A DNA stretch of 64,000 nt from Salipaludibacillus aurantiacus. GTDB lineage: Bacteria; Bacillota; Bacilli; Bacillales; Salisediminibacteriaceae. This document shows, piece after piece, positions 38,384 through 47,160 of the stretch. The DNA is taken from the NCBI RefSeq assembly GCF_900111295.1, contig NZ_FOGT01000009.1, positions 62,001 to 126,000 on the forward strand, in the 5' to 3' direction. The stretch's first letter is position 1. Each line of letters opens with the position of its first letter. The translations under genes were made by a program, and so were the position numbers. Below the pieces are notes generated by a model. The model did not search any database. It saw only the letters and a list, made by a program, of their open reading frames with translations, and had not been told where the DNA came from.

Positions 38384-38404
38384 TTACGAAACCGTTTTCG
38401 TTAA
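38384..38404. promoter_or_regulatory. LacI-type operator, site 4
   Basis: TTACGAAACCGTTTTCGTTAA, the most symmetrical copy (arms AACGAAAA/TTTTCGTT-like), starting 3 bp after the -10 box and covering the start point. Confidence 0.8.
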
Positions 38405-38491
38405 TTATATATTACATGTTTACTGGTTACTTGTAAACGGCTTTTTTAACTATCATGTTAAGTACTATTATTCTTTCAGGGGAGGATTATA

Positions 38492-39946
38492 ATGTTTCAC
38501 AAACACATTCAGCCATTTCCTAAAAACTTTCTTTGGGGATCGGCCTCAGCTGCGTATCAAATTGAAGGAGCATGGAATAAAGATGGCAAGGGGCCTTCTG
38601 TGTGGGATATCTACACTAAAAAAGAAGGAACCACTTACAAAAACACCAATGGGGATATTGCTGTAGACCATTACCATCGCTATGAAGAAGATGTAAATCT
38701 GATGGCTGAGATGGGCCTGCAAGCTTACCGCTTTTCAATTGCCTGGTCCCGGATTTACCCGCAAGGCAAAGGCGCTATTAACGAGGAAGGTCTGAAGTTC
38801 TATGACCGGCTTATCGACCTCCTGCTGGAAAAAAATATTGAACCGATCATTACTGTTTACCATTGGGATCTTCCACAGGCTTTAATGGATGAATACGGAG
38901 GATGGGAGTCCAGACAGATCATCGATGACTTTAATAACTATTGTATTACTCTGTTTAAACGGTACGGAGACAGAGTGAAATATTGGGTCACCTTAAATGA
39001 ACAAAACATCTTTATCGGGTTGGGTTATAAATCAGGCATGCACCCACCCGGGGTGAAAGACACAAAACGGATGCACCAGGCTAACCATAACGCATTTCTG
39101 GCCAATGCTAAAGCTGTCCAGTCATTTAGAAAGTTAGTACCTGACGGGCATGCAGGACCAAGTTTTGCCTATGGCCCTGTTTATCCAATTGACAGTGACC
39201 CTGAAAATATTCTGGCGGCAGAGAACGCCGAAGAAATGAATAATCACTGGTACATGGACGTTTATGCGTGGGGAAAATACCCTGAAACCACATTGGATTA
39301 TCTTCAAAAAGAAGGCATCGCCCCAGTTATTGAAGACGGCGATATGGAATTATTGAACGAAGGAAAGCCGGACTTCATGGGAATCAATTACTACCAGACT
39401 ACAACAGTGGAAAAGAATCCCCTCGATGGTGTTGGTGAAGGAAAAATGAACACATCCGGCAAAAAAGGCACTTCCTCTGAATCCGGGGTGCCGGGTATGT
39501 TTAAAACAATACGCAACCCTAACCTTGAAACAACTAACTGGGACTGGGAAATTGATCCTGTCGGTTTAAGAATCGGGATGCGGCGAATCAAAAACCGTTA
39601 TAGCCTGCCAATCCTCATATCTGAAAATGGCTTAGGTGAATTTGACAAACTGGAAGAAAACGATGAAATTCATGATGACTACAGAATCGATTATATCAAC
39701 CACCATCTAGTTGAAATCCAGAAAGCTATGACCGACGGGGTTGATATTATCGGTTACTGCACGTGGTCATTTACCGATTTATTAAGCTGGCTGAATGGTT
39801 ATCAGAAACGCTATGGTTTTGTATATATAGACCGTGATGAAGAAGATGCCAAAGAGTTACGCAGACTAAAGAAGAAAAGCTTTTACTGGTATAAAAACAT
39901 TATTGAATCCAACGGTGCGGACCTTCGTCCAAGGGAAGGTGAATAA
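38492..39946 (+). CDS. GH1 6-phospho-beta-glucosidase
   Basis: 484 aa TIM barrel without signal peptide. N-terminal FLWGSASAAYQIEGAW, acid/base E170 in WVTLNEQN, nucleophile E378 in LISENGLG. The phosphate-binding signature of 6-phospho-glycosidases is present as S432, K439 and Y441 in LLSWLNGYQKRYG. Plain beta-glucosidases usually have Glu where S432 stands. It is similar in tone to B. subtilis GmuD. Start behind GGGGAGG. Downstream of a strong promoter with a LacI operator; 3 bp ahead of the ROK kinase. Confidence 0.9.
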   Translation: MFHKHIQPFPKNFLWGSASAAYQIEGAWNKDGKGPSVWDIYTKKEGTTYKNTNGDIAVDHYHRYEEDVNLMAEMGLQAYRFSIAWSRIYPQGKGAINEEGLKFYDRLIDLLLEKNIEPIITVYHWDLPQALMDEYGGWESRQIIDDFNNYCITLFKRYGDRVKYWVTLNEQNIFIGLGYKSGMHPPGVKDTKRMHQANHNAFLANAKAVQSFRKLVPDGHAGPSFAYGPVYPIDSDPENILAAENAEEMNNHWYMDVYAWGKYPETTLDYLQKEGIAPVIEDGDMELLNEGKPDFMGINYYQTTTVEKNPLDGVGEGKMNTSGKKGTSSESGVPGMFKTIRNPNLETTNWDWEIDPVGLRIGMRRIKNRYSLPILISENGLGEFDKLEENDEIHDDYRIDYINHHLVEIQKAMTDGVDIIGYCTWSFTDLLSWLNGYQKRYGFVYIDRDEEDAKELRRLKKKSFYWYKNIIESNGADLRPREGE

Positions 39947-39949
39947 CCA

Positions 39950-40858
39950 TTGAAAAAAAATTATTTATCATTTGATATCGGCGGCACTCATGTGAAGTGG
40001 GGTCTTCTCGACCATAACGGCAGTATTTTGGAAAAAGACCATTTCTCATCAGACAGCTCAGATGGCGCTCCAATATTGCATAAAATCAGAGGGAAAATAA
40101 AAGAGTTTCAATCAGAGATTGAAGGTATCGCTATCTCCTCCCCAGGATTCATTAATCCTTCTACAGGTTTTATTGAAAAAGGAGGAGCAATTAAAGAATT
40201 TGATAACTTAAACCTCCAAACTCTACTTCAAAGTGAGTTCAATTTGCCGGTGTCCATAGAAAACGATGTAAACTGTGTAGCCTTTGCAGAAAAGTGGCTG
40301 GGTAACGGGAAGAACCTCGCGGATTTCATTTGTTTAACAGTTGGAACAGGAATCGGCGGTGCTTTGTTTCTAAATAATCAGATTTACCGCGGCCACTCCT
40401 TTCGCGGAGGGGAATTTGGTTTTATGATTACACAGGGGCTTCACGGGGTTTCTCCTGAAGAAGACAGCTTAAGCACACTTGCTTCTATGAGAGGAATAAG
40501 AAATAAGTATGCTGAATACTATTCCCTTCCATTTAATGAGGTAACCGGTGAACAGGTATTCCAGGCGTACGATGAAAAAGACCCCGTCGCTGTAACAATA
40601 GTTGAAAAGTTTTATGAATCATTGGCCCTTGGCATTTATAACATTACGTCTGTTTTAAATCCCGAGAAAGTGCTTATAGGTGGAGGAATTACGAGCCGGC
40701 CTACTTTTATTAATGAGTTGGAAAAACACTTAACTTATATTGACCGTGTTTTTCATATAGAAATAGACGCCTGCCATTTCAGAAATGATGCCGGGCTTGT
40801 AGGCGCATTGGCTTTTCATAAAACGAAATACAATAATACAGAAACTGTTACTTCTTAA
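39950..40858 (+). CDS. ROK-family sugar kinase, probable beta-glucoside kinase
   Basis: 302 aa. ROK marks: FDIGGTHVKWG (phosphate 1), catalytic D106 in SIENDVNCVA, VGTGIGGALF and VLIGGGI. The zinc motif CxCGxxGC of classical ROK glucokinases and repressors is missing; the region reads GEFGFMITQG, as in beta-glucoside kinases of the BglK type (from memory). It has no DNA-binding domain. The start is TTG 39950 behind AAGGTG. With a 6-phospho-beta-glucosidase 3 bp upstream, phosphorylation of imported disaccharides is the likely job; glucokinase is the alternative. Confidence 0.85.
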   Translation: MKKNYLSFDIGGTHVKWGLLDHNGSILEKDHFSSDSSDGAPILHKIRGKIKEFQSEIEGIAISSPGFINPSTGFIEKGGAIKEFDNLNLQTLLQSEFNLPVSIENDVNCVAFAEKWLGNGKNLADFICLTVGTGIGGALFLNNQIYRGHSFRGGEFGFMITQGLHGVSPEEDSLSTLASMRGIRNKYAEYYSLPFNEVTGEQVFQAYDEKDPVAVTIVEKFYESLALGIYNITSVLNPEKVLIGGGITSRPTFINELEKHLTYIDRVFHIEIDACHFRNDAGLVGALAFHKTKYNNTETVTS

Positions 40859-40866
40859 ATATAAAC

Positions 40867-40903
40867 AAGCAGCACCGGTTTTTTACCAGGTGCTGCTTTC
40901 TTC
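40867..40903. terminator. bidirectional terminator between ROK kinase and glmM
   Basis: AAGCAGCACCGGT pairs with ACCAGGTGCTGCTT (one mismatch), T-rich on the plus side and TTGTTTATATTT on the minus side. Confidence 0.85.
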
Positions 40904-40913
40904 TTTCTTTTTC

Positions 40914-42275
40914 CTATTCCAGAGAACCAAGTTCCCGTTTAATCACACCAACCATTCTGTCGACATATTTATCACACAGCTCTTCAGTCGGGGCTTCCGC
41001 CATAACTCTTACAAGCGGCTCCGTACCTGAGGGGCGCACGAGAATACGTCCCTCTCCCCGCATTTCACTTTCTACCACATTAATTTCGTCCGCTATCACA
41101 CTGCTTTTATGAAGGGCATTTTTATCAGCTACTTTAACGTTCACCAGCTTTTGGGGATATTTTGTCAGTTCGCCAGCCAACTCAGATAACGGCCGGCCGG
41201 TCGCTTTAACGATTTGGACAAGCTGAAGGGCAGTGAGAAGGCCGTCGCCTGTGGTCGTGTAATCCAGGAAAATAATATGTCCGGATTGTTCCCCTCCCAA
41301 GTTAAAGCCGCCATTTCGCATTTCTTCCATCACATAGCGATCACCAACAGCTGTCTGCTTTGTTTCAATGCCTTCCTTCTCCAATGCTTTATAAAAACCA
41401 AGGTTACTCATAACAGTAGTGACTGCTGTGTTATGTTTTAATTGCCCTTTTTCTTTCATATACTTTGCGCATATGTACATAATCTGATCGCCATCTACAA
41501 TATCTCCTTTTTCATCAACGGCAATAAGACGGTCAGCATCTCCATCAAAGGCAAGCCCTATGTCTGCCCCTTTTTCCTTCACAAGGGAGACAAGCGTATT
41601 AGGATGAGTCGAACCTACACCGTCATTAATATTTGTCCCGTTCGGTGATGAGCCGATGCAGGATATATGGTCAGCTTCAAGGTCTGCAAATAAATGATTG
41701 GCTAACGGGGAAGCCGCTCCGTGAGCACAGTCAAGGGCAATATGCAACCCGGAGAAATCTTCAGTAATGGTCTGTTTTAAATATTGAAGATACTTTTGTC
41801 CGCCTTCAAAATAATCATTAACCACACCAACGTCTCCACCTACAGGCCGCGGCAGGTCATCCTCCATATCATTTTCCTGTTCAAGCAGTTTCTCAATTTC
41901 TTCTTCCTGCCTGTCAAGCAGCTTAAACCCGTCAGACCCGAAAAACTTAATCCCGTTGTCCTCTACCGGGTTGTGGGAGGCGGAAATCATAACTCCAGCA
42001 TCAGCGCTTAACGCTTTAGTTAAGTACGCCACCCCGGGAGTTGATATTACTCCTAAACGCATGACCTCAGCGCCAATAGACAGTAGTCCGGCCACAAGAG
42101 CCCCTTCAAGCATATGACCAGAAAGGCGAGTATCGCGGCCAATCAGGATCTTCGGCTTTTCTGTTTCTTTAGTTAAAACGTAGCCTCCGAACCTCCCCAG
42201 CTTAAAAGCCAGCTCTGGAGTTAATTCCTTGTTAGCTACTCCTCTCACACCATCTGTTCCAAAAAATTTACCCAT
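40914..42275 (-). CDS. glmM: phosphoglucosamine mutase GlmM
   Basis: 453 aa. Converts glucosamine-6-phosphate to glucosamine-1-phosphate. Phosphoserine S100 in [13 protein letters not shown]; metal loop DGDADR; sugar loop GGEQSGH; phosphate-binding [12 protein letters not shown] near the C-terminus. Third gene of cdaA-cdaR-glmM; the CdaA-GlmM interaction is known in Bacillus and Listeria. Start behind AAGGAGCG. In B. subtilis glmS follows directly, whereas here convergent sugar genes come next. Confidence 0.97.
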   Translation of the reverse strand: MGKFFGTDGVRGVANKELTPELAFKLGRFGGYVLTKETEKPKILIGRDTRLSGHMLEGALVAGLLSIGAEVMRLGVISTPGVAYLTKALSADAGVMISASHNPVEDNGIKFFGSDGFKLLDRQEEEIEKLLEQENDMEDDLPRPVGGDVGVVNDYFEGGQKYLQYLKQTITEDFSGLHIALDCAHGAASPLANHLFADLEADHISCIGSSPNGTNINDGVGSTHPNTLVSLVKEKGADIGLAFDGDADRLIAVDEKGDIVDGDQIMYICAKYMKEKGQLKHNTAVTTVMSNLGFYKALEKEGIETKQTAVGDRYVMEEMRNGGFNLGGEQSGHIIFLDYTTTGDGLLTALQLVQIVKATGRPLSELAGELTKYPQKLVNVKVADKNALHKSSVIADEINVVESEMRGEGRILVRPSGTEPLVRVMAEAPTEELCDKYVDRMVGVIKRELGSLE

Positions 42276-42334
42276 TCATATCGCTCCTTAAATGTTCTTA
42301 TTTCAAAATTATCGGACATTACTGTTCGCACACG

Positions 42335-43858
42335 TCAGGATGTATTTTGATTATCGCCGTCTTCTTCCTCTTCTTCTATATTAAACAATTCTGTTTCCTC
42401 AGTGTTATTGTTCTCATCCGTTTCATTTTCCTCATCAGTTTCAGTCTCTTCAATCTGTTCATTGTCGTTAATTTCATTGGTTTCGCCGTCTTCTTCAGTT
42501 TCTATATTGGTATTAGGCGTAACATTATCGCTATTATCGTTATCATCTATGTTCTCATTATTTTCATCAGGCCCCATGTTGTCACCGGTTTCAGTCTCTT
42601 GAACTGATGAACCGCCTGAACGGCTAGTATTCTCTGAAATTATGAAATTAACTGTCATGTCTTGCTGTGGAAAACGAAGGTTCTGCGGACCGGTGATTTC
42701 AAGTTCTGCTTCGTGTTCTCCCGCCGACAGCCCATTCACATTAATTTCAGCTCTTAAATCCGGCCTTTCCAACCGTCCAAGAACCCCCTGACTCCCATTT
42801 ACCACCAAATCGAATTGACCGTCCTCCGGCTCTAGAAATTGAATTGTCTGGCTGCTGCCCAATCCTTCAACCTGTATGCCAAAGTCTGAAAATGTTCTGG
42901 ACTCCTCATCAGCCGTTTCTACTTCAATTGTTACTGTCTCGGGATCCACTCTTTCAACTCCATCAGGGACAGGGACATCGAGTTCATAAGAAGAGCCACC
43001 TGACAGGTCTCCTACTTCTAAGTTAGGAAGGTCAATAAAGGAAATATTATTTATAACATCTACCGGACCGTAAATCGTCACTCTTTCCGGATTTATTGAA
43101 ATAGAATCAATAGCCATACCCGCAGGTAAGTCTCCATTTCTGCCTATTCTGAGAGGGACTGATTTATTAGGGCTTGTGACAGGCACACTGACTTCCACAG
43201 CTGCCGGATCACCAGTTAACTCCATTTCATTGCCGTTCTGGTCATAAAAAGTAACAGGAACTGCCTCTTCAAAAGAAGTAGCTCTGCCGCTCATATCAAC
43301 TATGGCTCTTGCTGAAGCAACCTGATCAATTATCCCTTGAGCTGCTGTGACTTCTACAGTCGAAGGGGCGGCTTCCGGAGTACCTGCTACGTATCCTTCT
43401 TCCATCTCCCCTTCATTTACGAGTTCAACATCCACAGGAAATGAAGCTGTTTGCTTCTCCTGAATAGTTACCCTTACTGTCATAGGCACAATTGATAAGT
43501 TCAAATCAGTTGGAAATCCGCGGTGCTGGACCCTTTCATAGTGTACTCCTGCCTCTTTGCCTTCAAGGTCTACGAACACTTCCTGCTGCGGCTGAGTGAC
43601 TTGGGCAAGCGTTAATATATTTTGAGGCCCCCTTAAAGTAACCTGTACGGTTTCAGGGGCTTCCGTCAGCACATACCTGTCTTCATCATAATAGACATTT
43701 AAGTCGACTTCTTCCAATATGCGGGACCCGTCCGTAATACCTGGAATGCCCCCTGGCTGGTTAGTCGTATTATCCATGTTTACCATAAGAAAAAGCATAA
43801 CCGCAATTACCAGTGACGTCAGTTTAATAAACCAGCTTTTATTAAACAGTTTATCCAT
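42335..43858 (-). CDS. cdaR: CdaR (YbbR-domain) regulator of diadenylate cyclase
   Basis: ~507 aa. N-terminal membrane anchor (SWFIKLTSLVIAVMLFLMVN), then about four YbbR domains outside the membrane (repeats such as SVEVTAAQG, RVTIYGPVDVI). The last ~80 residues are an unusual tail made almost entirely of E, D, N and T, far more acidic than in B. subtilis. ATG 43858 follows GGGAGGG, giving an 8-bp overlap with cdaA; the longer frame is rejected. Confidence 0.93.
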   Translation of the reverse strand: MDKLFNKSWFIKLTSLVIAVMLFLMVNMDNTTNQPGGIPGITDGSRILEEVDLNVYYDEDRYVLTEAPETVQVTLRGPQNILTLAQVTQPQQEVFVDLEGKEAGVHYERVQHRGFPTDLNLSIVPMTVRVTIQEKQTASFPVDVELVNEGEMEEGYVAGTPEAAPSTVEVTAAQGIIDQVASARAIVDMSGRATSFEEAVPVTFYDQNGNEMELTGDPAAVEVSVPVTSPNKSVPLRIGRNGDLPAGMAIDSISINPERVTIYGPVDVINNISFIDLPNLEVGDLSGGSSYELDVPVPDGVERVDPETVTIEVETADEESRTFSDFGIQVEGLGSSQTIQFLEPEDGQFDLVVNGSQGVLGRLERPDLRAEINVNGLSAGEHEAELEITGPQNLRFPQQDMTVNFIISENTSRSGGSSVQETETGDNMGPDENNENIDDNDNSDNVTPNTNIETEEDGETNEINDNEQIEETETDEENETDENNNTEETELFNIEEEEEDGDNQNTS

Positions 43859-44669
43859 TCTTTTTCCCTCCCCACTGCCAACGGGAAGACGAACCATTAG
43901 TATCTTGTTTTAACAGTTCGTTTTCTAATAATTTTCTTAGAGCCTCCTCATCTAAGCTTCGATGAAGTTCCCCGTTTTTTGTCACTGAAATGCCCCCTGT
44001 TTCTTCAGACACAGCAATTGTAATAGCATCTGTGACTTCACTGACCCCTAATGCTGCTCTGTGGCGAGTTCCAAGTTCCTTAGAAATAAAAGGATTCTCA
44101 GATAGAGGTAAATAGCAGCCCGCGGCCATTATCTGATTGTTTTTAAGGATAACTGCTCCGTCATGAAGCGGTGTATTTGGTATAAAGACATTTATTAAAA
44201 GCTCTGATGTTAATTTTGCATTCATAGTAATACCAGTTTCAATATAATCGTTCATTCCTGTTTCTCTCTCAAGTGAAATAAGTGCCCCGATCCGCCTTTT
44301 TCCCATATAGTTAGCTGCTTTAATAATATGGTCAATCGATTGTTTTACTTCCTCTTCATCTGCAATTGTACTGGATTGGAAGAGACGCCCCCGCCCCAAT
44401 TGTTCCAATGCCCGTCTTAATTCAGGCTGGAAAATAATAATAATTGCCAGTAAACCGTAAGTAACCGCCTGCTGCATAATCCACTGCAGGGTATGAAGGC
44501 CGAGATAGCCGCTTAAAAACCATACAGTCAGAATAACGGTAATCCCTTTAACGAGCTGAACAGCCCTCGTTCCCCGGATCACCATAATTAACTTATATAT
44601 GACAAATGCCACAAGGAAAACGTCGACAATTATGGCCAAGACTCTTAGTATCGATATATCTGCAAACAT
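43851..44669 (-). CDS. cdaA: diadenylate cyclase CdaA
   Basis: 272 aa. Makes c-di-AMP from two ATP. Three N-terminal transmembrane helices (residues ~5-80) are followed by the DAC domain with D170-G171-A172 (PLHDGAVI) and R202-H203-R204 (GTRHRAALG). The start ATG 44669 has GGAGGAGCG upstream. It heads the cdaA-cdaR-glmM operon, tying c-di-AMP, osmotic balance and cell-wall precursor synthesis together. Confidence 0.96.
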   Translation of the reverse strand: MFADISILRVLAIIVDVFLVAFVIYKLIMVIRGTRAVQLVKGITVILTVWFLSGYLGLHTLQWIMQQAVTYGLLAIIIIFQPELRRALEQLGRGRLFQSSTIADEEEVKQSIDHIIKAANYMGKRRIGALISLERETGMNDYIETGITMNAKLTSELLINVFIPNTPLHDGAVILKNNQIMAAGCYLPLSENPFISKELGTRHRAALGVSEVTDAITIAVSEETGGISVTKNGELHRSLDEEALRKLLENELLKQDTNGSSSRWQWGGKKNG

Positions 44670-44912
44670 GTTCGCTCCTCCAAAAAGTTCCTATTCTTAT
44701 CAAACATGTAACTAACTCGTTTATTATAACATATTTTAAAGTTTTTCCATTCGTTACGGGGCTTGTTTTTTCCGTAAAGAGTCTCATGAGCCAAAAAATG
44801 GGGGTCGCCCCCAATCACTCTAAAGCTACACCTCTCATTTTTAATTTAAAGCTGGTTTGTCTCCCTGGACAAGCGTCCGCCTGGCGGACTAAGATCTCTT
44901 CTCTATCAAAAA

Positions 44913-45272
44913 CGAGGCCGAGACAAAACTAAAGACAAGTTTGTAAAGGACAAACAAGACTTTTTATTAGACATCTTATAAGGTGGGGTACTTTTAGGTT
45001 TACCAATTATTAAATAGCCTCTGCTTTTTTGATTGAAGGACAGAAGGCGGCGACGCCCGAGGGATTAAGCGCAGTCTGAAGATCCAATTCAACGAAGCTC
45101 CAGGCTGAGTTGAATTTAGCTGAAGACAAGCCCCTGGGCAAGCGTCCGCCTGGCGGACTGAAATTACTGCCATTACTATTTATCAGAGTAAGTACAAAAG
45201 CGAAAAACCGAACAAAAATCATAGGATTTGTTCGGCTTTCTTTATGATTACTATTCTTTTGGTCAAGCCTCT
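44913..45272. repeat. dispersed intergenic repeat, copy B (plus short partial copy)
   Basis: Same element and orientation as 2080-2450, starting GAGGCCGAGACAAA-CTAAAGACAAGTTTG and ending with the AAACCGAACAAA hairpin. A short extra fragment (GGACAAGCGTCCGCCTGGCGGACT) lies just ahead at 44867-44890. It separates cdaA from rsiW, which are close neighbours in B. subtilis. Confidence 0.8.
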
Positions 45273-45279
45273 TTAGTCT

Positions 45280-45927
45280 TTAATCACTATGGTTATCACT
45301 CTCTGAATCATCTGCAAAGTTGACAACCTCTGAAAAGAAAGATTTCGTCTGGAACCAAAGCCAGTCCATAAACTGGTTTATTTCCTCAATCTCTCCTGAA
45401 ACCTGCTCTGCCGATGCGAGCAGATACTCCCCATTGATCACTGTTATATTCCCGGTTACCTCGCCGGCAATTTCTATATCGCCATTTCGTACAATCAAGT
45501 CACCGGAAATACTTTCGCCTTCCGGAATAATTACTACTCCGCGCGTTTCATCAACAATAAACTGCCCCTCACCCTTCACTACAATTTCTTTATCATCATC
45601 GGAAAATGCAGCCGACAGACTGACAGCAAAGATAAGAAAGAACGTGGCAGCTGCTAAAATGAAAGGATGTTTTCTCATAAAGTTTTTCCACGTCTGTGAT
45701 TTAGACTGCTTCGGAAGCTGCTTCATAACGTTATCGGTAAAGCCTTTCGGGGCTTCAAAGTGGGAAGCACTCTGAATAATTGCCACCGTTTTCCTCAGTT
45801 CCCGCAGCTGGGCATGGCATTCGTCACATTTCATGATATGAGCTTCAAATTGTTTTTTTTCAAGCAAAGTCATCTCTTCATCTAAATATTTATAAATATG
45901 CTTTTGGTTTTCTTGTGAACAAGCCAT
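45280..45927 (-). CDS. rsiW: anti-sigma-W factor RsiW
   Basis: 215 aa. N-terminal zinc-binding anti-sigma domain with H30-x3-C34-x2-C37 (HIMKCDECH), one transmembrane helix at ~85-105, and an extracytoplasmic domain with a beta-helix-like stretch (GDLIVRNGDIEIAGEVTGNI). It holds SigW inactive until proteolysis under envelope stress. ATG 45927 has AAAGGAG at 8 bases, better than GTG 45930. 24 bp after sigW. Confidence 0.93.
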   Translation of the reverse strand: MACSQENQKHIYKYLDEEMTLLEKKQFEAHIMKCDECHAQLRELRKTVAIIQSASHFEAPKGFTDNVMKQLPKQSKSQTWKNFMRKHPFILAAATFFLIFAVSLSAAFSDDDKEIVVKGEGQFIVDETRGVVIIPEGESISGDLIVRNGDIEIAGEVTGNITVINGEYLLASAEQVSGEIEEINQFMDWLWFQTKSFFSEVVNFADDSESDNHSD

Positions 45928-45951
45928 CACTCTGTCTCCTTTCCACGACTA

Positions 45952-46512
45952 TTAGTCCCTCAGTCGCTTACGCAACGCCTCTCTTCCGCGGTGAATCCGC
46001 GTTTTTACCGTTGCTACTGGAAGATTTAATATTTCACTTATCTCTTTTAACGAAAGATCCTCTAAATATTTTAAAATGATTGCAGCTCTGTATTTAGGAG
46101 GAAGTTCCATTATTTCCTGCTGAATCCACTCCTGCATTTCCAGTTGCACGACCTGGTCCTCAGGGAGGTCAACATCTGCTGAGATTTGTGAATAATATGT
46201 AAGATCTTCTGTGCCTGCTACTTGATCTTCCAGGTGAAAGTCGGGCTTCTTTTTCCTTATCCGGTCAATGGCCAGATTAGTGGCAATTCTAAAAAGCCAC
46301 GTGGAAAATTTACGGTTAATATCGTAAGAGTCAATGTTAGTGTACGCCCTAAGGAACGCTTCTTGAGCTACATCTTGTGCCTCATGTACATTTCCGAGCA
46401 TACGATAAGCTATATGGTACACTTTATCCTTGTACAAATCCATCAGCTCGGCAAACGCCTGCTGATTGCCTTTTTTGACTTCTGCAATAATTTTTTTTAC
46501 AATTATATCCAT
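45952..46512 (-). CDS. sigW: ECF sigma factor SigW
   Basis: 186 aa. Region 2 (VYHIAYRMLGNVHEAQDVAQ; FSTWLFRIATNLAIDRIR) and region 4 (LPPKYRAAIILKYLEDLSLK; LNLPVATVKTRIHRGREALR) are intact. Length and start (MDIIVKKIIAEVKKG) match B. subtilis SigW. ATG 46512 is preceded by GGAGG. A SigW-type promoter lies upstream. It directs the antimicrobial-peptide and envelope-stress regulon. Confidence 0.95.
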   Translation of the reverse strand: MDIIVKKIIAEVKKGNQQAFAELMDLYKDKVYHIAYRMLGNVHEAQDVAQEAFLRAYTNIDSYDINRKFSTWLFRIATNLAIDRIRKKKPDFHLEDQVAGTEDLTYYSQISADVDLPEDQVVQLEMQEWIQQEIMELPPKYRAAIILKYLEDLSLKEISEILNLPVATVKTRIHRGREALRKRLRD

Positions 46513-46548
46513 ACCGCATAACCTCCGCTTCACTGCGGTTAATTACTA

Positions 46549-46574
46549 TACGTTACACATGAAATAAGGTTTCA
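46549..46574 (-). promoter_or_regulatory. SigW-dependent autoregulatory promoter
   Basis: Minus strand TGAAAC (46574-46569), a 16-bp spacer and CGTA (46552-46549), the exact ECF SigW consensus, 37 bp upstream of the sigW start. Confidence 0.9.
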
Positions 46575-46694
46575 CTTAGACAACATTCATTTTAGCACTA
46601 GAAAACAGAAAAAAAATAGTCAATTTCAATAAAAACCATGTTTACTAAAAAATTACAGAGGGTAGTTTAAAGATAAGTCAGAGGAGAGAAATTT

Positions 46695-46799
46695 ATGAAA
46701 TTAAGAAAAACGGGTAAGTCATTAATATTAATGGAGGTTGGTGCTCATGTGTATGGCTGTACACACCCTTTCCCGGAAAGAACTTCTTCAGGAAATTGA
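46695..46799 (+). CDS. possible 34-codon leader ORF overlapping the Spo0E-like gene
   Basis: ATG 46695 has GAGGAG at good spacing and encodes MKLRKTGKSLILMEVGAHVY and on to a stop at 46799, in another frame than the Spo0E-like gene whose start it covers. The ribosome site of the downstream gene lies inside this frame. It could be a coupling leader or chance. Confidence 0.3.
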   Translation: MKLRKTGKSLILMEVGAHVYGCTHPFPERTSSGN

Positions 46800-46929
46800 A
46801 GTTGTGCGCACAAAAATGCATTTTTTATCTGAAAAAATGATGCGCACATCTGATGAAGTAGTAAAAACAAGCACTTATTTGGATCAGCTGCTTAATCAGT
46901 ACCAGTCATTGCAAATCCACGAAAGATAA
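46747..46929 (+). CDS. Spo0E-like aspartyl-phosphate phosphatase
   Basis: 60 aa. The Spo0E family pattern is clear: two helices with a conserved SxxxD motif (KTSTYLDQLLNQYQ) and an upstream helix LLQEIEVVRTKMHFLSEKM. These small phosphatases dephosphorylate Spo0A~P and delay sporulation. ATG 46747 has GGAGG at 9 bases. Divergent from sigW; followed by a terminator, so monocistronic. Confidence 0.8.
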   Translation: MCMAVHTLSRKELLQEIEVVRTKMHFLSEKMMRTSDEVVKTSTYLDQLLNQYQSLQIHER

Positions 46930-46946
46930 ATAAATCATTATACTTC

Positions 46947-46975
46947 CAGCCATCTTAAAGTATGGCTGTTTTTTG
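46947..46975 (+). terminator. terminator of the Spo0E-like gene
   Basis: CAGCCAT and ATGGCTG stem with 8-base loop, then six T. Confidence 0.85.
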
Positions 46976-47007
46976 TTTGAAAAAACATAAAAGGAGGCGG
47001 CCTTTAA

Positions 47008-47091
47008 ATGCGCAGGTGCCAAGGAAACAATAATTTGCAGCATGTGGGATTAATCCCATGTTTTATCCTAAAAACACTACTCCTGTCCTGA
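47008..47091 (+). CDS. possible 27-aa peptide gene
   Basis: ATG 47008 lies behind a strong AAAGGAGGCGG. The frame encodes MRRCQGNNNLQHVGLIPCFI and ends at TGA 47091. A GGGATTAATCCC palindrome lies inside it. There is no homology I recognise; chance cannot be excluded. Confidence 0.25.
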   Translation: MRRCQGNNNLQHVGLIPCFILKTLLLS

Positions 47092-47118
47092 ACTATTTTT
47101 CCCAGATAAACTTTAATA

Positions 47119-47146
47119 AAAAAACACCTTGAATATGATCAAGGTG
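47119..47146 (-). terminator. terminator of the 5S/tRNA operon
   Basis: On the minus strand CACCTTGA pairs with TCAAGGTG, followed by seven T, directly behind tRNA-Ala. Confidence 0.85.
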
Positions 47147-47160
47147 ATTAGTTTCATATC

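Noticed and set aside
44670-45279. Insertion sequence between cdaA and rsiW
   Set aside because: No transposase frame or target duplication is seen; the stretch is the dispersed intergenic repeat.
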